This document shows positions 48,061-56,107 of a stretch of DNA of 64,000 bases, in pieces; the first letter of the stretch is position 1, and every line of letters starts with the position of its first letter. Made by a program: the position numbers and the translations under genes. Source of the stretch: JAFMJV01 sp034436555 (GTDB taxonomy: Bacteria > Chloroflexota > Limnocylindria > Limnocylindrales > CSP1-4); NCBI GenBank assembly GCA_034436555.1, contig DAOTUU010000033.1:282113-346112 (forward strand). The letters are read 5' to 3'. The notes under the pieces were generated by a model that searched no databases, had not been told where the DNA came from, and saw only the letters and a program-made list of their open reading frames with translations.

Positions 48061-49026
48061 GCCGGTGTAGTTCGCGGCGTTCTCGGCCGTGACGAGCTCG
48101 GTGCCCGTGTCGATGACCGGCTCGAGGGTCTCGCCGTTGATGAGCTTGATGAGGCTCTCCACGCCGAACTTGCCCATGTTCGAGGGCGCCTGGGCGATGG
48201 TCGCCTCCATGTCGCCCGCCAGGATCGCGGCCGCGGCGTTGGGGTTCGCGTCGAAGCCGACGATCGTGAGCTGGTCCAGCAGGTTCTGGGCGCGCGCCGA
48301 CTCCACGGCCCCCATCGCCATGTTGTCGTTGCTCGCGAAGATCCCAGCGAGATCCGGGTTGCCCGCCAGGATGTCATCGGTGGCGGCCTGGGCCTTGGCG
48401 GTGTCCCATTCGGCAGGCAGCTCCGCGACCAGGTTCAGCCCGCATGCCGCGAACGCGGCCTTCGCGCCCTCATACCGCGCCTGGCCCGTGGACTGCGTGA
48501 TGATGCCCTGGAGGATGGCCACCTTGGCGCCCGCCGGCAGGTGGGTGCACAGGTAGTCGCCCGCGAGCGCGGCCCCGGCCTGGTTGTCCGTGCCGATGAA
48601 CGTGACACCCTCGTTGGAGCCCTTCGTGTCGATGAACACGACCGGGATGCCCGCGGCGATCGCCGCATCCACCGCGGGCGCCAGCGCGACCGGGTCCGTG
48701 GGCGCCAGCGCGATGCCCCCCACGCCCTGGGTGATGGCGTCCTCGATCTGGGTGATCTGTGACTGGACGTCTGACTCCTCCGGAGGCGACATCACGTTGA
48801 CCGTGACACCCCAGTCGGCGCCGGCCTGCTCCGCGCCCGCCTGGACGGCCGCCCAGAACGGGTTGCCGCCGCCGGGCCCCTTCATGTTGACGATGAGCGT
48901 CTTGCCCGCCGCGGCACCCGGGTCCATGGCCGCCGGGCTCGCCGCCGGCGACTGGGCCGCGACGGGTCCGATGACGGCGAGGGCGAGGGCCGCCCCGCCG
49001 ATGATGCCGATGATCTTCCGATCCAT
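48055..49026 (-). CDS. Sugar ABC transporter substrate-binding protein (RbsB-like)
   Basis: A 323-residue periplasmic-binding-protein type 1 family member that captures a sugar outside the membrane and delivers it to the permease. Signal peptide at 1-24 (IIGIIGGAALALAVIGPVAA), then a Ser/Pro/Ala spacer, then the two-lobe fold: NMKGPGGGNPFWAAVQAGAE, TQIEDAITQGVGGIALAPTD, PVVFIDTKGSNEGVTFIGTD, GIFASNDNMAMGAVESAR and TIVGFDANPNAAAAI. No lipobox cysteine is seen, so how it stays at a monoderm-type surface is unclear. ATG at 49026 follows GGAGGAG. It is the last gene of the kinase-ATPase-permease-binding protein cluster, 146 bases after the permease. Confidence 0.93.
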   Translation of the reverse strand: MDRKIIGIIGGAALALAVIGPVAAQSPAASPAAMDPGAAAGKTLIVNMKGPGGGNPFWAAVQAGAEQAGADWGVTVNVMSPPEESDVQSQITQIEDAITQGVGGIALAPTDPVALAPAVDAAIAAGIPVVFIDTKGSNEGVTFIGTDNQAGAALAGDYLCTHLPAGAKVAILQGIITQSTGQARYEGAKAAFAACGLNLVAELPAEWDTAKAQAATDDILAGNPDLAGIFASNDNMAMGAVESARAQNLLDQLTIVGFDANPNAAAAILAGDMEATIAQAPSNMGKFGVESLIKLINGETLEPVIDTGTELVTAENAANYTGQ

Positions 49027-49172
49027 GGTCTCCTCCGTAGCTTCCTTCCGGTCGCCGGGCCGTCTGGGTGACGGGCCGCCGCCGGGCCTCCTCCGCGATC
49101 GGGACCTCTCGTGCGTCTCCTTCCCTGCTTGATGGATGACGGCCGCAGCGCGGCCCGAACCGGGGACGATGG

Positions 49173-50183
49173 TCAGGACGCCGTCGCCAGGCGACGGCGG
49201 AACACGTCGAATGACACGACGCCGATGATGATGACGCCGATGAGCACCTGCTGCGCGAACGGCTGCACGTTGTTGAGGTTGAGCAGGTTGCGCAGCAGGC
49301 CGATGACGAGCACGCCCGCGAACGTGCCCAGGACGGTCCCCCGTCCCCCGAAGAAGCTTGCGCCGCCGATGATCACCGCGGAGATGGCATAGAGCTCGTC
49401 CCCCTCGCCCGCGTTGGGGAAGCCGGAACCGGTCCGACCCGCCACGAGCAGGCCCGCGAACCCGGCGAGCAGCCCGCACAGCATGTATGCGATGACGAGC
49501 GTCCGGTCCACGTTCACGCCCGACACCCGCGCCGCCTGGGGGCTGCCGCCGATGGCGAAGATGTGGCGGCCCGTGCGCATGTGGTTGAGCAGCAGCCACG
49601 TCAGCGCGTAGGTCACCACGACCGCGACGAGACTGACCGGGATCTGCGTGTCGCCCAGGTTGCCGTAGCCGATCCAGCGCACCTCGGGCGGCAGGCCCGC
49701 GATGGGCACGCCACCCGAGATGATGTTCGTGAGACCGCGCGCGATGAACATCATGCCCAGGGTCATGATGAATGGATGGGGCAGGTGGAGCTTCGTCAGC
49801 CCCAGCCCGTTCACGGCGCCGACCAGCGCCCCCACCAGGAACGGCACCACCACGAGCACCGGCCACGGCACGCCATGGGTGGACAGCACCGCCGCGCTCA
49901 TCATCGAGAGCGCGAGGGTGGAGCCGACCGACAGGTCGATGCCCGCGGTGACCACGACGATGAACTGCCCGAGCGCGAGCATCGCGTAGAACGCGTTCTG
50001 GCGCAGGATGTTGAAGATGTTGCGCTCGCTCAGGAACACGTCCGGCTGCGCCAGGAACGAGAGCAGCGCCATGATCGCGACCAGCAGCAGCACGCCGTAG
50101 CGGTCGATCAGGTCCAGCACCCGCACGAGGGCCCGGGACGGGACCGGGCCGGCGGCCTCCGGGACCGTGGTGGCGTCAGTCAC
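49173..50183 (-). CDS. Sugar ABC transporter permease (RbsC-like)
   Basis: A 336-residue membrane subunit of the BPD_transp_2 family with about eight to ten helices. Typical features are IFNILRQNAFYAMLALGQFI, VVTAGIDLSVGSTLALSMMS, the ATPase-coupling segment VRWIGYGNLGDTQIPVSLVA and GEGDELYAISAVIIGGASFF, then GRGTVLGTFAGVLVIGLLRN. It overlaps the ATPase gene by eight bases; GTG at 50183 is the start. The 146-base gap after it contains a small GGCCGC hairpin near 49141 and may let the binding protein be expressed more strongly than the membrane parts. Confidence 0.92.
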   Translation of the reverse strand: MTDATTVPEAAGPVPSRALVRVLDLIDRYGVLLLVAIMALLSFLAQPDVFLSERNIFNILRQNAFYAMLALGQFIVVVTAGIDLSVGSTLALSMMSAAVLSTHGVPWPVLVVVPFLVGALVGAVNGLGLTKLHLPHPFIMTLGMMFIARGLTNIISGGVPIAGLPPEVRWIGYGNLGDTQIPVSLVAVVVTYALTWLLLNHMRTGRHIFAIGGSPQAARVSGVNVDRTLVIAYMLCGLLAGFAGLLVAGRTGSGFPNAGEGDELYAISAVIIGGASFFGGRGTVLGTFAGVLVIGLLRNLLNLNNVQPFAQQVLIGVIIIGVVSFDVFRRRLATAS

Positions 50184-50988
50184 GACCGAGGCCCCCCGCC
50201 ACGGCCACGGAGCCGGTGTGGACGGCGTCGGTGGTGCGGTTGCCCATGATCCAGCCGATGACGTCGTTGCGCGTCACGTCCGCCAGGGGCGCCTCCGCGA
50301 AGTTGCGGCCGTGAAACAGGGCCATCACCCGGTCGCAGACATAGAACACGTCGTCCAGGCGATGGCTGATGAGGATCACCGCGATGCCGTGGGTGCGCAG
50401 GTCCCGGATGAGGTCGAGGACCTTGGCCACCTCCTTCACGGCGAGCGCGGCGGTGGGCTCGTCCATGATCACGACCCTCGCGTCGAACGCGGTGGCGCGC
50501 GCGATGGCGACGGCCTGGCGCTGGCCGCCCGACAGCTCCTCCACCCGTTGCGACACCGACTTCACATGGATGCGCAGCTTGTCCAGGTGCTCCTTGGCGC
50601 GAGCCTGGTTCGCCCGGTGGTCGACCAGCCGGAACGGACCCACGCGGCGCACCAGCTCGCGCCCCAGGAAGATGCTCTCGTCGATGCGCAGATTGCCCGC
50701 CAGCGCCAGGTCCTGGTAGACCATCTCGATGCCCCGGTCGCGGGCATCCCGCGGGCTGCCCAGGCGGACCGGGTCGCCACCCAGGACGAGCTCGCCGTCG
50801 CTGGGCGGGAAGAGACCCGCCAGGATCTTCATGAGCGTCGACTTGCCCGCGCCGTTGTCGCCCACGACGCCCAGCACCTCGCCCGGCATCAGGCGCAGGT
50901 CCACCCGCTCGAGCGCGACGACGTGCCCGAAGCGCTTGGAGATGCCGCGTGCCTCGATGGCAGGGAGCGCCTGGGTCGGTGGTGTCAC
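50176..50988 (-). CDS. Sugar ABC transporter ATPase, single nucleotide-binding domain
   Basis: A 270-residue nucleotide-binding subunit with Walker A GDNGAGKST at 43-51, signature VEELSGGQRQAVAIARA, Walker B VVIMDEPTAALAV and switch VILISHRLDDVFYV. RbsA/MglA proteins have two fused ATPase domains (about 500 residues). This is a single-domain form like FrcA, so two copies would pair with the permease. The GTG start at 50988 is 108 bases after the kinase gene; a TACCAT in that gap might be an internal -10. Confidence 0.92.
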   Translation of the reverse strand: MTPPTQALPAIEARGISKRFGHVVALERVDLRLMPGEVLGVVGDNGAGKSTLMKILAGLFPPSDGELVLGGDPVRLGSPRDARDRGIEMVYQDLALAGNLRIDESIFLGRELVRRVGPFRLVDHRANQARAKEHLDKLRIHVKSVSQRVEELSGGQRQAVAIARATAFDARVVIMDEPTAALAVKEVAKVLDLIRDLRTHGIAVILISHRLDDVFYVCDRVMALFHGRNFAEAPLADVTRNDVIGWIMGNRTTDAVHTGSVAVAGGLGRD

Positions 50989-51096
50989 GGCCCCTCCGAT
51001 GATGGCATCGCCGGAACGACCCCGACCGAGGGACGCCCGCCGCGTCGGGTCCGGCGTGGGCGAGATGGTACACCGCCGAATCGGACGCGGAGCGGT

Positions 51097-52011
51097 TCAG
51101 CGCCCCGCGCGCAGGTCCACCGCGCGCTCGCGGACGGCTCCCAGCCAGGGCACCGAATCGAGGCCCGGTGTCTCCACCAGCAGGGACGAGGCGAGCGCGC
51201 CGATGCGCAGCGCACCACCCTGGACGGCGCGGTCGGATGACATCGTGAGGCGACCCGCGAGCACGCCCGCGAGCATCGTGTCGCCCGCGCCCGTCGGATC
51301 GATCTCCGCCCGGGCCGCGATGGATGGGTAGCGCCGGCCGCCCGCCAGCCTGCCGTGGCGGTAGCGCAGCAGCAGTCCGCCCTGGGGCCCGGCGGTGACG
51401 AGCAGCTCGCAGGGCGACCCCAGCCACCGCGCCACCTCCTCCATGGACAGCCCGTGGGGCAGGTCGTGACGGCTCACGCCCACGAGGTCGGCGCGCAGCA
51501 GCAGCGGGGACGCGCTCGGCGCGATGGGCCAGACGCGCTCGCCTGGGTAGAGATGGCGCAGGATCCCCTGCCACCCGAAGGTCACGCAGGCGTCTGGCCG
51601 CGGCATCTCCGCCCAGCCGTCCGGGACCTCCGCGGCGACGGGCGCCAGCAGCCAGGCGGGTGCGGCCCGCCATGCGACCGGCAGCGCATCGGTCGGCACC
51701 GGGTCGCTCACCGACAGGCACGTCTGGACCCGGCCGCTGGGTCGCTCCTCGTTGTGGAACACCGGTCCGTGATCCAGGGGCACCCGCACCACCTGCGCCC
51801 CGGCCGCCTCGAGCATGCCGAGCTCGTGCGCCTCTCGCGCCGGTCGGTCGAGCCCGATGACCACACCCGTGCGCAGGCCGAGCCGCGCCAGCGCCAGCGC
51901 CCCGTACGTCACGCCGCCGCCCAGACGCCAGCCGCGCGGATCGTCCGTCGCGATGTCCCGCGCGGCGGCCCCCACGACCACGACATCGGGCGGCCTGGTC
52001 CGGACTGTCAC
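51097..52011 (-). CDS. PfkB-family carbohydrate kinase
   Basis: A 304-residue ribokinase-fold kinase. The N-terminal signature is GGGVTYGALALARLGLRTGV, and the C-terminal PfkB motif is DPTGAGDTMLAGVLAGRL with the catalytic aspartate. It is the first gene of a unit with the ABC importer, so it probably phosphorylates the imported sugar. IolC-like activity in inositol breakdown is possible given the IolG-like gene nearby, but no other iol genes are seen. GTG at 52011 has GGAGGG seven bases upstream. It is divergent from the 52050 gene with 38 bases between. Confidence 0.88.
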   Translation of the reverse strand: MTVRTRPPDVVVVGAAARDIATDDPRGWRLGGGVTYGALALARLGLRTGVVIGLDRPAREAHELGMLEAAGAQVVRVPLDHGPVFHNEERPSGRVQTCLSVSDPVPTDALPVAWRAAPAWLLAPVAAEVPDGWAEMPRPDACVTFGWQGILRHLYPGERVWPIAPSASPLLLRADLVGVSRHDLPHGLSMEEVARWLGSPCELLVTAGPQGGLLLRYRHGRLAGGRRYPSIAARAEIDPTGAGDTMLAGVLAGRLTMSSDRAVQGGALRIGALASSLLVETPGLDSVPWLGAVRERAVDLRAGR

Positions 52012-52037
52012 TGGGTGTCCCTCCGGGCGGCTGCCGC

Positions 52038-52043
52038 TATCCT
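52038..52043 (+). promoter_or_regulatory. Leaderless -10 element of the 52050 gene
   Basis: TATCCT, six bases, ATG. The same hexamer and spacing as at hisS and the HAD gene. Confidence 0.55.
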
Positions 52044-52049
52044 CGGGCG

Positions 52050-52442
52050 ATGAGCCTTCGCGACAACCTGCCCCTCCACTTCTATGAGCTTCACGAGGGG
52101 GACGAAGACGTGTTCACCGACCTCCTCCTGGCGCACGAGACGGAGTATGACGACCAGGAGCTGCTGGAGCTGGTGCTGGAATCACGGGCCCGCGTCCTGG
52201 ACAGCCACGAGGAGGACACCCTCACCGAGGCGATCGCCCGGGACCTGGAGGCCCGGCACGGGTTCGCGGTGCTCGATGACCGGGTTCTGCGGGCGGCCAT
52301 CCAGGTCTCCACCGAGGAGGGGGAGACGCGGTCCGTCAGCGTGACGGAGGAGCCCAGCATCCTGGAGGACGACCCGGAGGAGCGGTATCGCTCGCTCGTG
52401 TTCGACGTCGAGAAGGAGGATCGCCGGTGGGGCGAGCGGTGA
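52050..52442 (+). CDS. Acidic hypothetical protein
   Basis: A 130-residue, strongly acidic, soluble protein without a recognised domain. It begins LRDNLPLHFYELHEGDEDVF, then has helical DDQELLELVLESRARVLDSH and an alpha/beta segment DLEARHGFAVLDDRVLRAAI. No signal peptide or membrane helix. The ATG is placed by a TATCCT -10 six bases upstream. Its 3' end overlaps the next gene by 16 bases and supplies that gene's AGGAGG, so the two are coupled. Confidence 0.75.
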   Translation: MSLRDNLPLHFYELHEGDEDVFTDLLLAHETEYDDQELLELVLESRARVLDSHEEDTLTEAIARDLEARHGFAVLDDRVLRAAIQVSTEEGETRSVSVTEEPSILEDDPEERYRSLVFDVEKEDRRWGER

Positions 52443-52714
52443 CCGCGCGCGTCAAGGTGATGTCGTGGCGCGGCATCCCGTCCCAGGTCCGGGCGACCGA
52501 CGCGGCGGGCGTCTCCGCGAGCCGGATGCTGCCGAACCGCTGGCAGCAGGAGATCGACCGGGTCGCCATGCGCGACGGCCTCTCGGGCACGGACGAGTAC
52601 CTGGAGCTGTGGGCGTGGTCCGCCGAGTCGGAGCGGCCCGGCGACGCCGACGAGGTGGCGGACGCGGTCCTCGCCGAGCTGGTGGCGGCGGGGCTCCCGC
52701 GTGACGCCGCGTGA
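52427..52714 (+). CDS. 'Virulence factor'-domain protein
   Basis: A 95-residue protein with the pattern of the poorly named virulence-factor family (PF13769 as I recall it): VMSWRGIPSQVRA, MLPNRWQQEIDRVAMR, LSGTDEYLELWAW and a C-terminal VADAVLAELVA helix. The name does not imply pathogenicity; the function is unknown. GTG at 52427 is preceded by AAGGAGG with seven bases of spacing. A second GTG at 52439 would give a GTGA junction but lacks a ribosome-binding site. It converges on ychF with 15 bases between. Confidence 0.82.
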   Translation: MGRAVTARVKVMSWRGIPSQVRATDAAGVSASRMLPNRWQQEIDRVAMRDGLSGTDEYLELWAWSAESERPGDADEVADAVLAELVAAGLPRDAA

Positions 52715-52734
52715 CGCCCGCGCCGCGGGTCACA
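52711..52734. terminator. Short hairpin between convergent genes
   Basis: GTGA and CCCGC pair with GCGGG and TCAC around a three-base loop, with a two-base bulge. It spans both stop codons of the convergent pair. A weak candidate for a shared terminator. Confidence 0.3.
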
Positions 52735-53833
52735 CGTTGAACAGGACCTCGATGACGTCCCCGTCGCGCACGAGGTAGGTCTTTCCCTCCGAGCGCAGCC
52801 TGGCGTGCCGGCGCGCCTCCGCGGTGGAGCCGAGCTCGAGCAGGTCCTCCCAGAAGACCACCTCCGCGCGGATGAAGCCCCGCGCCAGGTCGGAGTGGAT
52901 GGCACCCGCCGCGTCCACCGCGGTCGACCCGGCCGGGATCGTCCACGCCCGGGTCTCGTCGGGTCCGGCCGTGAAGAAGCTGATGAGGCCCAGCAGCGCA
53001 TAGGAGCGCCGGATCACCCGCTCGAGGCTGGAGTCACCCTCCAGGCCGAGGTCGGCGCGGAAGACCGCGGCCTCGTCCGCCTCGAGCTCCCCCAGCTCCA
53101 TCTCGATGCGCGCGCTCAGCGCGTCGACCACGGTGTGCCGGTGCGCGATGCGGCCCGCGATGTGCGTCACGAGCTGCTCGCGCCCGGCGATGTCCTGCTC
53201 GCCCACGTTGAGCACGATGAGCACGGGCTTCTCGGTCAGGAACCGGAAGCCCCGGATGCGCTTCGCGCTGTCGTCGTCCAGGGCGACGTCACGGATCGGT
53301 CGACCCTCGATGAGCACGGGCAGCAGCTGGTCCAGCACCGCCAGCTCCCGCTCGTTCGCCTCCCGCTCCGCGGGCGTGCCGTGGCGACCCTGGGTGCGCA
53401 GCTTCTCGAGGCGCTTCTCCACGACCGACAGGTCGGCCATCACGAACTCGAGCTCCAGCTGCTCGATGTCGCGCCACGCGTCCACCGACCCGCCGGGGTG
53501 GGGCACGGACTCGTCGGCGAAGACGCGCACCACGTGCAGCAGGGCGTCGGCGTTGCGCAGGCGCGCCAGCTGGTCGGCGGGGATGTCCGACCGCGGAGCG
53601 CCATCCGCCGCCATCGGCGGAGCGGGCAGGTCCACGTAGGTGACGTCCGCGGGCACCTCCCGCCGGGGCCGGAACAGCGCCGTGAGGCGGGTCAGGCGCT
53701 CGTCGGGGACCTTGACGACGCCCGTGTTGACGGTCATGCCACCGAAGCCGCCGGTCTCGGCGTGGCCGCGCGTGAGCGTGTTGAAGACGGTGGTCTTGCC
53801 CGATCGGGCGAGCCCCACGATGGCGATCTGCAC
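52730..53833 (-). CDS. ychF: Obg-like GTPase/ATPase YchF
   Basis: A 367-residue P-loop nucleotide-hydrolase of the YchF/OLA1 group, ribosome-associated and usually preferring ATP. P-loop is GLARSGKT near the start. The switch glycine region is VDLPAPPMA, where most members have D-x-A/P-G. The NKxD-equivalent is altered to NVGEQD as in YchF proteins. A coiled-coil insert (DLSVVEKRLEKLRTQGRHGT) and a C-terminal TGS-like domain (RAWTIPAGSTAVDAAGAIHS, FIRAEVVFWEDLLELG) complete it. GTG at 53833 lies seven bases after the dehydrogenase stop, so it ends the cpaE-murI operon. Some expected DxxG residues deviate. Confidence 0.88.
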   Translation of the reverse strand: MQIAIVGLARSGKTTVFNTLTRGHAETGGFGGMTVNTGVVKVPDERLTRLTALFRPRREVPADVTYVDLPAPPMAADGAPRSDIPADQLARLRNADALLHVVRVFADESVPHPGGSVDAWRDIEQLELEFVMADLSVVEKRLEKLRTQGRHGTPAEREANERELAVLDQLLPVLIEGRPIRDVALDDDSAKRIRGFRFLTEKPVLIVLNVGEQDIAGREQLVTHIAGRIAHRHTVVDALSARIEMELGELEADEAAVFRADLGLEGDSSLERVIRRSYALLGLISFFTAGPDETRAWTIPAGSTAVDAAGAIHSDLARGFIRAEVVFWEDLLELGSTAEARRHARLRSEGKTYLVRDGDVIEVLFNV

Positions 53834-53840
53834 GGTTCGG

Positions 53841-54854
53841 TCAGTACCCCTTGTCCGGGTCCACGGTGTTGAGCAGCGCCTCCCCGGCACCGAATCGGCG
53901 CAGGTTGTCGCAGAACAGCTCGATGCTTCGGTCGAGCACCCGGCCGCTGGACCACGAGGTGTGCGGCGTCAGGATGAGGTTGGGCACGTCGTAGAGCGGC
54001 GACCCGGGCTCCACGGGCTCCGAGCGGACGGTGTCCAGGACCGCCCCGCCGAGGTGCCCGGAGCGCAGCGCCCGTTCCAGCGCGCGCTCGTCGACGAGGC
54101 CGCCGCGCGCGATGTTGACGAGCCACGAGCCAGGCTTCATGAGTCCCAGGCGATGGGCGTCGAAGAGCCCCTCGGTGTCCCGGGTGAGCGGCAGCGCGAG
54201 GACGCTGAAGTCGCTCTCCGCGAGCAGCTCCGGCAGGTCCTCGGGGCGCAGCAGCTTCGCGAGGGCGGGAACATCGACGTCCTCCGCGGGCCCCTCCGGC
54301 CCGCGTCGGACCGCCACCACGCGCGCTCCGAAGCCGCTCGCCAGGCGCGCCACGGCCCGACCGATCGAGCCCAGCCCCACGACCCCGATGGTGACGTCGC
54401 GCATCTCGCGCGCCACGAGCGGCTGCCAGGTGCGCTCGCGCTGAAGCTCCAGGAGCTGCGGGAGCCGCCGGATCACCGCGAGGATCATCATCAGCACGTA
54501 CTCCGCGATCGGCTCGCTGAACACACCGCGCGCGTTCGTGATGACGAGACCGCCGCGACGCGCCGCGGCGGGGGTCAGCACGCGCTCCACGCCCGCCGTC
54601 GCGGAATGGACCCAGGACAGGCTGGGGCAGCGCGCCAGGAGCCGGTCGAACGTCGCCGCGGGGAGCGGCCCCCGCAGCAGCACCTCCACGTCGTCGAGCG
54701 CGGCGTCGGAGAGCCCCTCGAGCGAGACCGTCACGATCCGCGCGTCCGGCGCGACCGCATGGATCCGCGCCAGGTCCGCCTCGCGGTAGCGGGCGGACAG
54801 GATCGGCGTGAGCGCGATCGCCGCGGGCTGGCCGCCGGGACCCGATCCGGGCAT
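53841..54854 (-). CDS. D-2-hydroxyacid dehydrogenase family protein
   Basis: A 337-residue NAD-dependent dehydrogenase. The Rossmann motif is GVVGLGSIGRAVARLASGFG, then NIARGGLVDERALERAL, with catalytic arginine in NIARGG, the glutamate in RSEPVEPGSPL and the histidine in LTPHTSW. This is the classical R-E-H set of D-lactate/phosphoglycerate dehydrogenase-like enzymes. The substrate is not evident. The ATG at 54854 shares a base with the upstream metalloprotease stop (TGATG). Confidence 0.9.
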   Translation of the reverse strand: MPGSGPGGQPAAIALTPILSARYREADLARIHAVAPDARIVTVSLEGLSDAALDDVEVLLRGPLPAATFDRLLARCPSLSWVHSATAGVERVLTPAAARRGGLVITNARGVFSEPIAEYVLMMILAVIRRLPQLLELQRERTWQPLVAREMRDVTIGVVGLGSIGRAVARLASGFGARVVAVRRGPEGPAEDVDVPALAKLLRPEDLPELLAESDFSVLALPLTRDTEGLFDAHRLGLMKPGSWLVNIARGGLVDERALERALRSGHLGGAVLDTVRSEPVEPGSPLYDVPNLILTPHTSWSSGRVLDRSIELFCDNLRRFGAGEALLNTVDPDKGY

Positions 54855-56104
54855 CAGGCTCCCTCCCCCGCGCCGACCAGCGAGGCGGGCCGGCCCCGTG
54901 CCGCGACGCGCCGCACCCAGGCCGCCGGGTCGTCCATCTCGCGGTCCGTGGGCAGCGACGCGGGTCCGTCCCACAGCCGAGCGACCGCGGCGTCGCCACC
55001 ATGGAGGTGGACGCCGCTCACGAACCGCTCGCCACGCCGATACTGCTCCAGCTTCATGTCCAGGCCGATGAGGCGCGCGATGATCCGCTCCGCGCCCCGT
55101 CTGCGCCGGCTGCGCCGCTGCTCGAACCGCTCGCGGATGGTGCGCACATCCGGCAGCAGCTCCTCGCCGACCTGGTCCATGACCCAGTCGCTGAAGCCCT
55201 CGAGCAGGCTCATCACCAGCTGGATGTCCTGCATCAGGCCGCGCTGCTCCGGACCCAGGAAACCCAGGACCGATCCCTCACTCGCGACGCTCCGCCAGCG
55301 CGCCATGAGGTCCCGCAGGCCGCCCCGCTGGAGGGAGCGCGCATCCTCCAGGAACAGGGCCAGCTGCCGCTCCAGGCGCTCGCGCAGATACGGCCGCACC
55401 CACGGATGCGCCTCCAGCTCGAAGGCGTGGGTCGCCTCATGGAGCGCGATCCAGGTCCGGAACGATTCCACCGGCACACCCAGCGCGAAGGCGGTCGCGC
55501 GCACGTTCTCCTCGACGAACAGGAGCCGTCCCGGAGACGCCTCCGCGGACAACAGCGCGATGTCGTACTGACCCAGCACGCGCGTCCCCAGGAACCCCAG
55601 CAGGAAGGCCAGCTGGTGCGTGGTCAGGGCGCGGTTGGCCCGGATGGCCATCGCCGCGCCCAGGCCCGCGCGATCGGCGGGAAGCCCGAGATGCTGCTCC
55701 AAGTGACCAGCGAGCGACCTGAAGGTGCCCAGGTTGGCGCGCGCCCAGCCGGCGCGGTCCACGACCGCGTGGCGCTCCACGACGCCCGGCAGCGGTGCGC
55801 CGAGTCGGCGCTCGAGAAGCGGCACGATGCGCGCCATGGCGCGCGCGTAGCTCGGCTCCGTGGCCCGCAGCTGCGCCGGGGAGAGGGCGCCCGGGGCGGC
55901 GCGCAGGCGTCGACCGGCCTGGCGCTCCACCCGGGCCCAGTCGACCAGGCCACCATCGTGCACGCGGACCGGACCGACCCGGTCGGTGACCCAGCGCGCC
56001 GCCAGGCCCACGCCGACGGCCACGCCGACCGCGACCGCGCGATGGGTCCGCAGGCGCGCGGCACGGTCCCAGGCGCCGCTCACGCCCTCCCAGGCGCCGC
56101 TCAC
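54854..56104 (-). CDS. Zincin-2 family metalloprotease-like protein
   Basis: A 416-residue protein of the zinc-dependent metalloprotease family often labelled coenzyme F420 biosynthesis-associated (Zincin_2). The zinc motif HEATH is at 222-226 (WIALHEATHAFELEAHPW). The C-terminal half is helical (EGFSDWVMDQVGEELLPDVR), ending in a LYQYRRGERF-like EQYRRGERFVSGVH segment. The real function is unknown; the F420 name comes from gene neighbourhoods elsewhere. The GTG at 56104 overlaps the murI stop. A 21-base duplication supplies a second in-frame GTG seven codons later, so either may be used. Confidence 0.88.
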   Translation of the reverse strand: MSGAWEGVSGAWDRAARLRTHRAVAVGVAVGVGLAARWVTDRVGPVRVHDGGLVDWARVERQAGRRLRAAPGALSPAQLRATEPSYARAMARIVPLLERRLGAPLPGVVERHAVVDRAGWARANLGTFRSLAGHLEQHLGLPADRAGLGAAMAIRANRALTTHQLAFLLGFLGTRVLGQYDIALLSAEASPGRLLFVEENVRATAFALGVPVESFRTWIALHEATHAFELEAHPWVRPYLRERLERQLALFLEDARSLQRGGLRDLMARWRSVASEGSVLGFLGPEQRGLMQDIQLVMSLLEGFSDWVMDQVGEELLPDVRTIRERFEQRRSRRRRGAERIIARLIGLDMKLEQYRRGERFVSGVHLHGGDAAVARLWDGPASLPTDREMDDPAAWVRRVAARGRPASLVGAGEGA

Positions 56105-56107
56105 GCC
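56067..56107. repeat. 21-base tandem duplication across the murI/metalloprotease junction
   Basis: TCCCAGGCGCCGCTCACGCC occurs at 56067-56086 and again at 56088-56107. Each copy holds a GTGAGC start context on the minus strand, so the metalloprotease reads SGAWEGV SGAWDRA at its N-terminus. Confidence 0.9.

Noticed and set aside
52427..52714. Evidence of pathogenicity from a virulence-factor domain
   Set aside because: The family name is historical; the protein is small, cytoplasmic and found in many non-pathogens.
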